From contig CAZMFZ010000069.1 in NCBI GenBank assembly GCA_964565665.1, positions 1 through 20,262 on the forward strand: 20,262 bases of DNA. The letters are read 5' to 3'. A program made the position numbers and the translations under genes. A model generated the notes under the pieces. That model did no database searches. It saw nothing but the letters and a program-made list of their open reading frames with translations, and was not told the origin of the DNA. Source of the DNA: CAZMFZ01 sp964565665 (GTDB taxonomy: Bacteria > Bacteroidota > Bacteroidia > Cytophagales > UBA9547). This document shows, in pieces, positions 8,591 to 17,070 of the stretch. The stretch's first letter is position 1, and every line of letters begins with the position of its first letter.

Positions 8591-9007
8591 ATGAATAAAA
8601 TACTCACAACATTGGCTATATCAATTTCATTGCTAATGATAAATCAAATAAGCTTTGCACAATGCAATACCGACCCAATGGTGCAAAAATGTTCGGGTAA
8701 ACTTGGTGATTTCACTTTTTTGAAAGTGTATAAAGTAGATAAACCTGCAGGAGAACAAGTAGAATATTCTTATGTATTCTCGGGTAATACTTCTTATATT
8801 ATCTCGCTTTGTGATGATAAGGGGTCAGATTCCGGTTTGGAAGTGAGCCTTTACGATTCTAATAGAAAGCTAGTGAGTTCTAACAAATTGAATGGTAAAG
8901 TTTATCCTGCCATTACATACAGTTGTAAGAGTACAGGTATATACTATATGACTTACACCCTTGCCGATGCCACTTGTGGGGTAAGTGTGTTAGGGTTTAA
9001 GAAATAG
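8591..9007 (+). CDS. Small secreted protein of unknown function, five cysteines
   Basis: The ATG at 8591 gives 138 residues starting MNKILTTLA, a clear signal peptide that probably ends after SFAQ (residue 24). An in-frame TTG at 8573 would put extra charged residues before the signal, so the ATG is preferred. The mature part has Cys at 25, 34, 74, 112 and 129 and alternating hydrophobic strands (for example EYSYVFSGNTSYIISLCDD), which looks like a small beta-sandwich, perhaps similar to PPC-type domains (tentative). The start is 30 bp after the lipoprotein gene, and a strong terminator follows, so it is the last gene of the putative operon. Function unknown; periplasmic or outer-surface location is inferred. 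Confidence 0.75.
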   Translation: MNKILTTLAISISLLMINQISFAQCNTDPMVQKCSGKLGDFTFLKVYKVDKPAGEQVEYSYVFSGNTSYIISLCDDKGSDSGLEVSLYDSNRKLVSSNKLNGKVYPAITYSCKSTGIYYMTYTLADATCGVSVLGFKK

Positions 9008-9027
9008 ATCTTCATCTTATACTATGT

Positions 9028-9061
9028 AAAAAGCCTATAGAGCTACTCTATGGGCTTTTTT
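9028..9061 (+). terminator. Strong Rho-independent terminator after the sia-like/exporter gene set
   Basis: The 15-nt arms AAAAAGCCTATAGAG (9028-9042) and CTCTATGGGCTTTTT (9046-9060) pair along their full length with one G-T wobble and a 3-nt loop, and the 3' arm runs into a T-tract. The symmetry (A-run before, T-run after) also allows function in the other direction. Confidence 0.88.
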
Positions 9062-9217
9062 GTTGTCTTATTTTGTAAAATAGATAAACTAAAAGCTATA
9101 AATTGAAAATAGCAATTTACAGTGTAAAATCGCAATAAATTTGATTTCGAGATTTCATGGTATAGTTTTTTAGAAGATTAGATTTAAAGTACCATATATT
9201 TCAAAATATAAACTCAA

Positions 9218-9955
9218 ATGTTTGAAGATCTTTTAACTGCTAAAGCTTTAGTAAGCCTACTCACCCTTACGCTACTTGAAATTGTGTTGGGTATTGACAA
9301 TGTAATCTTTGTGTCGATACTAGCCAGCAAACTTCCTATTAAAGACCAAAGTAAGGCTAGGAACTTAGGTATTGGTTTATCGCTCGTTGCACGCATAATA
9401 CTACTATTGGGTATCACCTGGATAATCGGGTTGAAGCAAACTTTATTTACAATCTTCAATCTTGACATATCAGGTAAAGACTTGATATTGCTTGCAGGGG
9501 GTCTATTTCTTATTGCCAAAAGCACAACGGAAATACACGGAAAGCTTGAAGGAGAGGATATTGATAAAACACCCACCAATAATACTGCCCATACATTTCG
9601 AACTATAATTATTCAGATTATATTGCTTGATATGGTGTTTTCCTTCGATTCCATTCTCACGGCAGTGGGTATAGCCGACCAAATCCTAGTAATGATAATT
9701 GCAATCGTAATTTCCATGGCAATAATGCTAGGTTTTTCAAAAACAATCAGTGATTTCATAAGTCGCCACCCTACTATGAAAATGCTGGCTTTATCTTTTC
9801 TAATAATGATAGGAGTATTGCTAGTTGTAGAGGCTCTGCACGTGCATATTGATAAAGGGTATGTGTATTTTGCTATGGCGTTTGCTTTAGGGGTAGAATC
9901 TTTGAATTTAAGTCTGAGAAAAAAATCTAATCCAGTAAAATTGAAATCAAAATGA
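9218..9955 (+). CDS. TerC-family integral membrane protein
   Basis: The 245-residue polytopic membrane protein has about seven hydrophobic segments. It contains both TerC-family signature regions: EIVLGIDNVIF (21-31; acidic D27) and LLDMVFSFDSILTAVG (136-151; acidic D138 and D144). Family members are linked to metal-ion (for example manganese) efflux and to metal loading of exported proteins. The protein is short, without the C-terminal CBS/CorC region found in some relatives. It begins 156 bp after a strong terminator, so it has its own promoter, and it ends 30 bp from the convergent recR stop. Despite the family name, nothing here shows a tellurite-resistance operon. Confidence 0.92.
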   Translation: MFEDLLTAKALVSLLTLTLLEIVLGIDNVIFVSILASKLPIKDQSKARNLGIGLSLVARIILLLGITWIIGLKQTLFTIFNLDISGKDLILLAGGLFLIAKSTTEIHGKLEGEDIDKTPTNNTAHTFRTIIIQIILLDMVFSFDSILTAVGIADQILVMIIAIVISMAIMLGFSKTISDFISRHPTMKMLALSFLIMIGVLLVVEALHVHIDKGYVYFAMAFALGVESLNLSLRKKSNPVKLKSK

Positions 9956-9985
9956 TGGATTTTAGTCCTGAAAATAAAACGATTG

Positions 9986-10594
9986 CTATTCAGCATCGTA
10001 ATTCACCCTTTTATTGAGGCTTCTGCCTAGGGTAATTTCATCAGTATATTCCAGCTCGCTGCCCACAGCTATGCCTCTGGCAATGGTGGTAATTTTTAGT
10101 TGATATTCTTTTAACTTTTTTGATATGTAAAAAGCCGTAGTGTCGCCATCTATGGTTGGGCTAAGGGCAAGTACCAATTCCTTCACATCACTGTTTGGGA
10201 ATTTTCCAAAAAGCTGTTCCATTTTCAAATCGCTTGGTCCAATACCATTGATTGGAGAAATTACCCCACCCAATACAAAATAAATGCCTTGGTATTGTGC
10301 AGTATTTTCAATGGCTATCACATCGCGGGTATCTTCAACTACACAAATTATAGATTTATCTCTTCTTGCACTTGTGCAAATATTGCAAAACAAATCATCG
10401 GAAATATTAAAGCAATTGGAGCAATATTGCGTTTTTTGCTTTAGGTTAAGAATGGCTTCTGCCAAGTTGAGCGAAACCTGCTGATCTTGTTTCAATAAAT
10501 GAAGAGCCAATCGCAAGGCTGTTTTTTTGCCAATTCCTGGTAAGTGGGCTATTTCTGTTACTGCTTCTTCTATTGATTTTGAGGGGTATTGCAT
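9986..10594 (-). CDS. recR: Recombination mediator protein RecR
   Basis: The 202-residue protein matches RecR in length and domain order. It has an N-terminal helix-hairpin-helix with HLPGIGKKTALRLALHLL (17-34), a four-cysteine zinc site C58-x2-C61...C70-x2-C73, a Toprim domain starting at about residue 81 (ICVVEDTRDV), and a C-terminal segment with LSPTIDGDTTAFYI and ARGIAVGSELEYTDEITLGR. RecR works with RecF and RecO to load RecA at single-strand gaps. The gene is convergent with the TerC-family gene and divergent from the YicC-family gene. Confidence 0.97.
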   Translation of the reverse strand: MQYPSKSIEEAVTEIAHLPGIGKKTALRLALHLLKQDQQVSLNLAEAILNLKQKTQYCSNCFNISDDLFCNICTSARRDKSIICVVEDTRDVIAIENTAQYQGIYFVLGGVISPINGIGPSDLKMEQLFGKFPNSDVKELVLALSPTIDGDTTAFYISKKLKEYQLKITTIARGIAVGSELEYTDEITLGRSLNKRVNYDAE

Positions 10595-10785
10595 TCGAAT
10601 TATGAGTGAATTGAACTTACTGAGTAATTATTTCACAAATGTAAAATTACAGAATTGACAATAAATGGGATTCAATAAAGCAATTTCATTTCTTAAATAG
10701 CTCATCGGGTAATCATATTGTTATGGTTCATTATTCCCTGATTTAGATTATTTTTACCCAAAATTCACCATCTTAAAGCTTACTT

Positions 10786-11664
10786 ATGCTAAAATCAATG
10801 ACAGGCTTCGGCACTGTAATAATTGAAAACGATAGCCTTTCTATCATCGTAGAGGTGAAATCAATAAATTCTAAGTCACAAGATTTCTCTTTCAAATTGC
10901 CTAGAATATTTCAAGATAAAGAAGCGGAGGTAAAAACATTTCTCGGGCAAACTTTGGAACGTGGCAAAGTGAGCATCAGTATTGATTTTTCAAAAACAGG
11001 ATCTATTAAGCCTAAACTTTCTGTGAATTCAGAAATTTTCAAGGCATATTATGAAGATTTAAAGCGAAATGCTGACATGGTAAATGCAGATACGCATGAG
11101 CTGCTTAGAATAGTTGCTTCGCTACCTGAGGTGTATGATGTAGAAAAAACAGAAGGTGAAACGCAACACGAATGGGAATTGGTGTTTGGAGCCATTAAAG
11201 AGGCAGTAAAAAAATGTGATGAATTTCGTGCAGCAGAAGGTGGCACGCTTCAAAAACAAATTGAAAGCTATATCAATTGCATTGTGGAACTATCAGGTAA
11301 AATAAATGAGCAAGACCCAATTAGACTTGATAGAATTAGAGAGAGAATTCGCGAACGTGTGCAAGAGCATTTGAAAACCAAAGAAATAGACGAAGCCAGA
11401 TTTGAACAGGAATTAATTTATTATATTGAGAAATTAGATATTACAGAGGAAAAAGTACGACTCAAGAGCCATCTTGATTATTTTATTGAAACCATGCACA
11501 GCCCAGAAGCCAATGGCAAAAAACTGGGATTCATTGCTCAAGAAATTGGCAGGGAAATCAATACTACAGGCTCGAAAGCCAACGATGCCCAAATACAACG
11601 CTGGGTGGTAGAAATGAAAGATGAGTTGGAAAAAATTAAAGAGCAGACTTTGAATATATTGTAA
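10786..11664 (+). CDS. YicC/YloC-family endoribonuclease
   Basis: The 292-residue protein begins MLKSMTGFG, the hallmark of YicC-like proteins, followed by VEVKSINSKSQDF (22-34). The C-terminal DUF1732 part (about 205-292) includes KLDITEEKVRLKSHLDYF, KKLGFIAQEIGREINT and KANDAQIQRWVVEMK. Family members are stress-linked endoribonucleases acting on RNA in the cytoplasm. The gene is often followed by guanylate kinase in other bacteria, but here a terminator comes next and no gmk is seen. The 191-bp gap to divergent recR should hold promoters for both genes; I could not assign convincing boxes. Confidence 0.94.
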   Translation: MLKSMTGFGTVIIENDSLSIIVEVKSINSKSQDFSFKLPRIFQDKEAEVKTFLGQTLERGKVSISIDFSKTGSIKPKLSVNSEIFKAYYEDLKRNADMVNADTHELLRIVASLPEVYDVEKTEGETQHEWELVFGAIKEAVKKCDEFRAAEGGTLQKQIESYINCIVELSGKINEQDPIRLDRIRERIRERVQEHLKTKEIDEARFEQELIYYIEKLDITEEKVRLKSHLDYFIETMHSPEANGKKLGFIAQEIGREINTTGSKANDAQIQRWVVEMKDELEKIKEQTLNIL

Positions 11665-11713
11665 ATGTTGCCGCTTTAATCTAAATGGCATTGCATCTAG
11701 ATATAAAAAGTAT

Positions 11714-11752
11714 AAAGTCCGAATCCCATTATATTGAGATTCGAACTTTTTT
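11714..11752. terminator. Hairpin terminator between convergent YicC-family and DoxX-family genes
   Basis: Arms AAAGTCCGAATC (11714-11725) and GATTCGAACTTT (11738-11749) pair with one mismatch and a 12-nt loop, followed by T-rich sequence on the + strand. An A-run at 11705-11709 gives a weaker T-tract on the - strand, so it may serve both converging genes. Confidence 0.75.
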
Positions 11753-11762
11753 ATGTTTATTT

Positions 11763-12155
11763 TTACACGTTTGTTTTTGCTGTAAATATTTGGACGAAAT
11801 AAGCTTTGTACACAAAAGCCAAATAGCCAAGCAAACCTATAATTACTAAGCTGATGGGTAACCCACTTCGCTCGAGAAATAAGTGAAATAAAAATATATT
11901 TACACTTATGGGTGTCAACAAAGTGAGAGCCAATGGCACAAAAAAGCCAGAAATTAATGCCATTCCCGCTACTACTTCACATAATTTTAAAAATTGGAAG
12001 AAATAGCCTGAGCCTACTAAACCACCTATAAAAACGCCTGCCGATTCGTTGATGGGTGGTTGGGGTAGAAAATTCAGGAAACCATTCAAGCCAAATACAA
12101 AGAAAATAATGCCCAGTGCTACGCGGGCTACGATATTGGGTAGTTTGCTATTCAT
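11763..12155 (-). CDS. DoxX-family small integral membrane protein
   Basis: The 130-residue protein has four hydrophobic segments and the DoxX-like pattern VARVALGIIFFVFGLNGFL near the N-terminus, followed by LKLCEVVAGMALISGFFVPLAL and a final GLLGYLAFVYKAY helix. DoxX-like proteins are membrane proteins linked to quinone and oxidative metabolism, but the biochemical role of this subgroup is not settled. It is on the same strand as the oxidase subunit III-like gene but 294 bp away, so it is probably transcribed separately. Confidence 0.8.
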   Translation of the reverse strand: MNSKLPNIVARVALGIIFFVFGLNGFLNFLPQPPINESAGVFIGGLVGSGYFFQFLKLCEVVAGMALISGFFVPLALTLLTPISVNIFLFHLFLERSGLPISLVIIGLLGYLAFVYKAYFVQIFTAKTNV

Positions 12156-12449
12156 GTTTGTATGTTTAATGGTGAGAAGATAATTTTAGTACGTACATCA
12201 TTCAACTAAGTTGAAAATCTATACCTTGAGCTAATAATAACTTAATACACCTTTTTACTTTTTCAAATAGTATTCCTACTACTTCATTGAAAATCAATTA
12301 TCAAATCTGATTAAATGAGAAAACACAGAGGAATGTTATTATATAAACCTTTCCCTTGCCTTGGCACGTCTTCACGTTACAACATATTCCAATTGCTCGC
12401 TCAGGTTTACAACCTTTGCCACTTCTAGGTTAGCTTAATGAAAATATCA
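12156..12449. other. Non-coding stretch between the DoxX-family and subunit III-like genes
   Basis: No plausible gene is seen. Most of it is AT-rich. A patch at about 12348-12420 is less AT-rich and contains small palindromes: AGGTT-TAC-AACCT (12403-12415) and ACGT-CTTC-ACGT around 12366-12377. Its composition differs from its surroundings and it may be a decayed repeat or mobile-element remnant. The region just 5' of the DoxX gene should contain its promoter. Confidence 0.35.
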
Positions 12450-13067
12450 TTAAAAAGTAAATACCCAAAATAGCAAGTATAACGCCATCCAAATAAAATC
12501 CATAAAATGCCAATAGATACTGAGCAAATCTAAAAGCATATATTCATAAGGGTCGGTAATGTAAACCAAGTTTTTTACTGTATCTCTATTGGCAGCGAAT
12601 GCCCTAAAATACACAAATAGAAAAAAGATAATTCCACCAAAAAAGTGCAACAAGTGCAATGCCGACAATAAATACAAATACGAGCCATTTACACTTCCGC
12701 TAAAGTATATTCCCATATCCATCAGCTCTTTCCAGCCTTTCATTTGCGATCCAATAAATAGTAATCCAAGTAAAAAAGTACCTATGAGATAGCGATTGAG
12801 CAGTTTGGGATTGTCGGCTTTATAATAGGCTAAGGATTTAGACATGGTAAGGCTCGACATCAATATGAAAATTGTGCTTAGCGTGAAATAATTTGGCAAA
12901 AAGTATTGAGCTAGGTTGTTGGTGAGGGCAAAACCAAAAGCTAAAAAAGCAAACAGAATAAAAATACCAACAATAGCTACATAAAGGAAAAGTTTGAATG
13001 GATGCAACCTTCGCAACTTTTCAAGCCATTGCGGGTCGCTCGGGTAATCGGAAATTTTCTTTTGCAT
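12450..13067 (-). CDS. Heme-copper oxidase subunit III-like membrane protein (stand-alone)
   Basis: The 205-residue protein has five membrane helices. The signature segments are the fourth helix, GSYLYLLSALHLLHFFGG, and the last, IYWHFMDFIWMALYLLFW, which match helices of cytochrome c oxidase subunit III (the xxHxxHxxGG and YWHFxDxxW patterns). Subunit III carries no redox metal and stabilises the oxidase core. No subunit I or II gene is nearby. The gene lies 51 bp downstream of the desaturase gene on the same strand, so the two are likely co-transcribed. It may be an orphan oxidase subunit or a repurposed homologue linked to desaturase electron supply; the latter is only inference. Confidence 0.85.
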   Translation of the reverse strand: MQKKISDYPSDPQWLEKLRRLHPFKLFLYVAIVGIFILFAFLAFGFALTNNLAQYFLPNYFTLSTIFILMSSLTMSKSLAYYKADNPKLLNRYLIGTFLLGLLFIGSQMKGWKELMDMGIYFSGSVNGSYLYLLSALHLLHFFGGIIFFLFVYFRAFAANRDTVKNLVYITDPYEYMLLDLLSIYWHFMDFIWMALYLLFWVFTF

Positions 13068-13118
13068 CTTTGTAGAATTAAATTATTCCACAACTCAACA
13101 TCATTTCAACATCAAATG

Positions 13119-14198
13119 TTAATTTGGTTTACTAAATGCCTTCAAAGCCTTGTAGTGCGAAACCACAGCATCTCTGAGGCCAGATTCGTGATAATAGGGT
13201 ACATTGTATTTCTTAGTAGTTTCGGCTACTATTTTGCTAATAGCAGGATAATGTATGCTACAAATTTTAGGAAATAAGTGATGCTCTACTTGAAAATTGA
13301 GTCCACCTACATACCAAGTTACCAATTTATTATTTACTGCAAAATCGGCTGTGGTTTGTAATTGGTGTACAAACCAAGAATTGTCTATCAATCCATCTGT
13401 TTGTGGATGTGGATGATCAGTTTCTTCAACTACATGTGCCAATTGGAAAACTACAGTGAGCAACCAACCCGCCACTAAGTGCATGGCTGTAAAACCAATC
13501 AGTATTTTCCACCAGGCAATGTCAAGCATCAAAATAGGCACAACCAATATATATACCACATAGAAAATTTTCATGGCAAAAAGCAAAATTACTTCTTGTA
13601 TAGGATGTTTTACTTCCGGATTGGGACTTCCAAAGCCATTGTAGCGTTTCAGTTTGGGAAAATCTGTCCAGAAAACCCAGAAAAGTGTAAGCAAACTATA
13701 CACCACCCAAGCGAAATAATGTTGAAACCGATGAATGGGTTTGTGAGGGGCATTGGGTGATAATCGAAGAAACTGAACCACGCTTATATCCTCATCTTTT
13801 CCATGAATATTGGTGAAAGTATGGTGCATAATATTATGTTTAATACGCCACATATAATCGCTGCCTCCTACCAAAGAGAGTGTAAAGCCGAGCATTTTAT
13901 TTATCCATTCATGTTTAGAATAGGCACCGTGGTTGGCATCGTGCTGTACTGCAAATCCTATTCCTGCAATGCCCACTCCCATAATTATGCTGCAAACCAG
14001 CATTTGCCATTCTGCCAATCGGTTAGATAATATCAGTGCAAAAGGCAACAAATAAATGGAAATCATGCAAATAGTCTTAAATACCATTTCGGTATTTGCA
14101 TAAGTTGAAATGCCTTTTACTTCGAAATAAGTATTGACTTTGCTTTTTAGTTCTGCTGCGAAATCAGCATATAGTTGATTGTTGAATTTAATGCGCAC
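13119..14198 (-). CDS. Membrane fatty acid (acyl-lipid/acyl-CoA) desaturase
   Basis: The 359-residue polytopic membrane protein has all three histidine boxes of the di-iron desaturases: HDANH (86-90), HNIMHH (121-126) and QVEHH (303-307). The Q in the third box is typical of front-end (delta-5/delta-6-like) enzymes, though many bacterial relatives of other specificity share it. It has paired hydrophobic segments around 41-85, 160-180 and 200-255. No fused cytochrome b5 domain is present, so electrons must come from a separate donor. The enzyme introduces a double bond into membrane acyl chains using O2, and position specificity cannot be read from sequence. Its start at 14198 lies 269 bp from the divergent TonB-dependent receptor gene. 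Confidence 0.93.
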   Translation of the reverse strand: MRIKFNNQLYADFAAELKSKVNTYFEVKGISTYANTEMVFKTICMISIYLLPFALILSNRLAEWQMLVCSIIMGVGIAGIGFAVQHDANHGAYSKHEWINKMLGFTLSLVGGSDYMWRIKHNIMHHTFTNIHGKDEDISVVQFLRLSPNAPHKPIHRFQHYFAWVVYSLLTLFWVFWTDFPKLKRYNGFGSPNPEVKHPIQEVILLFAMKIFYVVYILVVPILMLDIAWWKILIGFTAMHLVAGWLLTVVFQLAHVVEETDHPHPQTDGLIDNSWFVHQLQTTADFAVNNKLVTWYVGGLNFQVEHHLFPKICSIHYPAISKIVAETTKKYNVPYYHESGLRDAVVSHYKALKAFSKPN

Positions 14199-14439
14199 TA
14201 TGTATTAAGGGTTATTTGAAGGAAAGATTTAAAAAATGAACCAGAAAACTGAACACTTCCCATTAATATTCTGAAATAGAATTCGAAGTTTGTTAAAAAC
14301 AACGGATTATCCTATAATGTAGTTCAGTATTTACAATAATTTAACATAGCAATCTACCTGCAAAAACAATAATAAAGTATATTTAAAAATAAATTTAGAC
14401 AAGGCTAAAATTATATTATGGAAATATAGATAAATGTTT

Positions 14440-14447
14440 TAGGTTTG
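14440..14447 (+). promoter_or_regulatory. Possible Bacteroidota -7 box upstream of the TonB-dependent receptor gene
   Basis: TAGGTTTG fits the Bacteroidota -7 consensus TAnnTTTG and lies 20 bp before the TTG start at 14468. No clear -33 TTTG partner is seen at the usual distance, so support is weak. Confidence 0.3.
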
Positions 14448-14467
14448 TATTTCAATAACTAGATATC

Positions 14468-16933
14468 TTGATTGTACTATTTAAAAATATAATACTAATC
14501 ACATTCTTTTTAAGTTGCGGATTAGCACTAAGCCAAAACAGAAACATAAGTGGCATTATTAAAGACAGCCAAACCAACGAACTGCTTGGTTTTTGCAATA
14601 TCGTAGTGAATGGTAGTAAAATTGGCACGAATACAAATGCAAATGGAAAATTTAAAATTGCTATTCCAACCGATATTACATCGCCCAAATTAACCATTTC
14701 ATATATTGGCTACAAAACTGATACGATTCAAATAATAGACAATACAGTTGACTATGCTATTTTCTTAATTCCCATTCAAAGTGCTGTAAATGAAATTATT
14801 GTAACAGGAGTTTCGAAAGCCACACTTATAAGAGAAAATCCTGTTCCTATCATTTCCATTTCTCCCCGAGCCATGGAGCAAACGGTAGAGAGCAACGTAA
14901 TTGACGTGTTGGTGCGAAATGTTCCCGGATTAGATGCAGTGAAAACTGGCCCAAACATATCAAAGCCGTTTATTCGTGGCTTGGGCTACAATAGGGTACT
15001 TACTCTATATGATGGTGTGAGGCAAGAAGGACAGCAATGGGGCGATGAACACGGTTTAGAAGTAGATGCTTACAATATTGAAAAAGCAGAAGTAATTAAA
15101 GGTCCTTCGAGTTTGATGTACGGCTCCGATGCTTTGGCTGGCGTTGTGAGCTTGTTCCCAGCCATGCCCAAACCAACAAATGGTAAAATTCAAGGTAAAT
15201 TCTTATCGGAATACCAAAGCAACAACGGGCTAATTGGCAATGGAATTAGGCTAATGTATGGCAACAATAGATGGAGCTACGCTATTCGGGGTTCATATCG
15301 ATTGGCTAAAAATTATGAAAATTCAATTGATGGTCGAGTTCACAATACTGGATTTGAGGAAGTAAATGCCTCTGGAGTGGTGGCATATACAAGTAAAAAG
15401 GGCTATTCAAATATTAATTTTACCTTGTATGATAATTCTCAAGGCATTCCGGATGGAAGCCGCGATTCACTTACTAGAAAATTTACCAACCAAATAAACG
15501 AAGCCGATACTGATGATATAAAAAATCGCCCAGTAGTATCAACAGAAGAATTGAATTCGTATCGGTTAAATCCATTACGCCAACATATTCAGCACTATCG
15601 GGTATACTCAAACAACCATTACGAACTTGGAATTGGCAATATTGATGCGATGCTGGCCTTGCAGCAAAATGTAAGAAGAGAATATAACCATCCGAAATAC
15701 GAAAATCAGGCAGGCCTATACACACAATTGAACACCGCAAATTACAGTATGCGATATAATTTGCCTACTTTTTCCAATATTGATATTTCAGTTGGTACAA
15801 ATGGAATGTATCAGAACAATATAAGCAAAGATGCAACTGATTTCCCTATTCCTAATTATAATTTGTTTGATGTAGGATCGTACGCTTTTGCCAAATGGAA
15901 GCATTACAGATGGACACTTAGCGGAGGCTTAAGATATGATATTCGCTACTTGAATGGCGATGATTTTTATACCGAAACAGATGCCGTTACCGGATTTAGC
16001 AAGCATGTTACTAATGCTGATGCAAATGCGTACTTGCAATTCCCTTCATTTAAAAAGACATTCAATGGGGTTTCGTTTAGTAGTGGGGTAACTTACCAAA
16101 TTACTGATCAAATAGGTTTAAAAATAAACCTAGCTCGAGGCTATAGATCGCCCAGCATAACCGAATTTGCTTCAAACGGATTAGATCCAGGAGCAAAGAT
16201 TGTCTATTTAGGAAATAGGAATTTCAAGCCCGAATTTAGTTTGCAGGAAGATATTGGCGTGAACGGAAACTTTAATTCCCTATCTTTTTCGGTGAGTATA
16301 TTTAACAATCATATTGAAAATTATATTTATTTGTCAAAATTGGTAGATGCGCAGGGCAATCCTGTCATAATTGTGCCAGGAAACACAACCTATGCTTATC
16401 AGCAAGCAGCCGCACAACTTTATGGAGCTGAAGCTATTCTGGAATTTCATCCTAAATCTTTAAAAGGATTTAGTTTCAATACTAATTTTTCCATGATAAA
16501 TGGCTTCAACAGAAAGCCTGAGTATCAAAACAAAGGTGTAGATGGCAGCTATTTGCCTTTTATTCCACCATACAAATTAATAAGCAGTATTTCACAAGAG
16601 ATTAAAACAAAATCAACCATTTTTACTACTGTTAATATGAAAGTAGAATTAAATTACAATGCTGCACAAAATAGATTTTTAGCTTTAGATAATACTGAAA
16701 CTGCCACTAAGGGCTATTCATTGGTAAATGTTGCCGCTGGTACAGAAATTAAATACGCTAAAAATGCAAGTTTTCAGCTGCAAATGCAGGTGAACAATGT
16801 GTTTGATGTGGCCTATCAATCTAACCTAAGCCGCTTGAAATATTTTGAATACTATAGTCGATCGCCAACTGGGCGATATGGAATTTATGGAATGGGCAGG
16901 AATATTTGCTTTAAATTGATTATGCCCTTTTAA
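14468..16933 (+). CDS. TonB-dependent outer-membrane receptor with carboxypeptidase-regulatory-like domain
   Basis: The 821-residue protein has a signal peptide (about 1-22, ending ALSQ), a CarboxypepD_reg-like beta domain (about 25-95: ISGIIKDSQTNELLGFCNIV), a plug domain (about 115-225: IRGLGYNRVLTLYDGVRQEG, VEVIKGPSSLMYGSDALAG-type end) and a long beta-barrel ending in the aromatic tail FKLIMPF. It imports a scarce ligand across the outer membrane using TonB energy. The substrate (metal complex, cofactor or sugar) cannot be told, and no SusD-like partner is adjacent. An in-frame stop at 14456-14458 excludes an upstream ATG, and the first in-frame ATG is about 136 codons in, past the signal and the N-terminal domain. 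The start is therefore TTG at 14468 or another non-ATG codon nearby. Confidence 0.93.
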   Translation: MIVLFKNIILITFFLSCGLALSQNRNISGIIKDSQTNELLGFCNIVVNGSKIGTNTNANGKFKIAIPTDITSPKLTISYIGYKTDTIQIIDNTVDYAIFLIPIQSAVNEIIVTGVSKATLIRENPVPIISISPRAMEQTVESNVIDVLVRNVPGLDAVKTGPNISKPFIRGLGYNRVLTLYDGVRQEGQQWGDEHGLEVDAYNIEKAEVIKGPSSLMYGSDALAGVVSLFPAMPKPTNGKIQGKFLSEYQSNNGLIGNGIRLMYGNNRWSYAIRGSYRLAKNYENSIDGRVHNTGFEEVNASGVVAYTSKKGYSNINFTLYDNSQGIPDGSRDSLTRKFTNQINEADTDDIKNRPVVSTEELNSYRLNPLRQHIQHYRVYSNNHYELGIGNIDAMLALQQNVRREYNHPKYENQAGLYTQLNTANYSMRYNLPTFSNIDISVGTNGMYQNNISKDATDFPIPNYNLFDVGSYAFAKWKHYRWTLSGGLRYDIRYLNGDDFYTETDAVTGFSKHVTNADANAYLQFPSFKKTFNGVSFSSGVTYQITDQIGLKINLARGYRSPSITEFASNGLDPGAKIVYLGNRNFKPEFSLQEDIGVNGNFNSLSFSVSIFNNHIENYIYLSKLVDAQGNPVIIVPGNTTYAYQQAAAQLYGAEAILEFHPKSLKGFSFNTNFSMINGFNRKPEYQNKGVDGSYLPFIPPYKLISSISQEIKTKSTIFTTVNMKVELNYNAAQNRFLALDNTETATKGYSLVNVAAGTEIKYAKNASFQLQMQVNNVFDVAYQSNLSRLKYFEYYSRSPTGRYGIYGMGRNICFKLIMPF

Positions 16934-16959
16934 GATGCGCTATCATCTTAATTTTTTTT
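16931..16959 (+). terminator. Rho-independent terminator overlapping the TonB receptor stop codon
   Basis: TAAGATG (16931-16937) pairs perfectly with CATCTTA (16944-16950) around a 6-nt loop, followed by A and a run of eight Ts. The stop codon TAA (16931-16933) is the first part of the stem. Confidence 0.6.
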
Positions 16960-17070
16960 ACCTTGAAATAGTAGATAAAATTCGCGTTTGCACACCCAAA
17001 GATTTATTTCAGTCCCAAAACCTCTATTTGTCTAATTGGTTGTATTTTTGCTTTTTAACACCATTCAACA

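Noticed and set aside
9218..9955. Tellurite-resistance operon (TerC here, TerB-like domain in the exporter)
   Set aside because: The TerB-like region is a domain of an ABC protein in a separate transcription unit, no other ter genes are present, and TerC-family proteins are widespread outside tellurite resistance.
9214..9996. Open frames on the - strand opposite the TerC-family gene (9214-9579, 9613-9996)
   Set aside because: They are antisense shadows of a clear membrane-protein gene with no recognisable protein features of their own.
13479..14030. Open frames on the + strand inside the desaturase gene
   Set aside because: They are antisense shadows of conserved desaturase sequence including its histidine boxes.
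17043..17050. TATTTTTG as a -7 promoter box for uvrA
   Set aside because: It fits TAnnTTTG, but the nearest upstream TTTG is only 12 bp away and T-rich sequence makes chance matches common.
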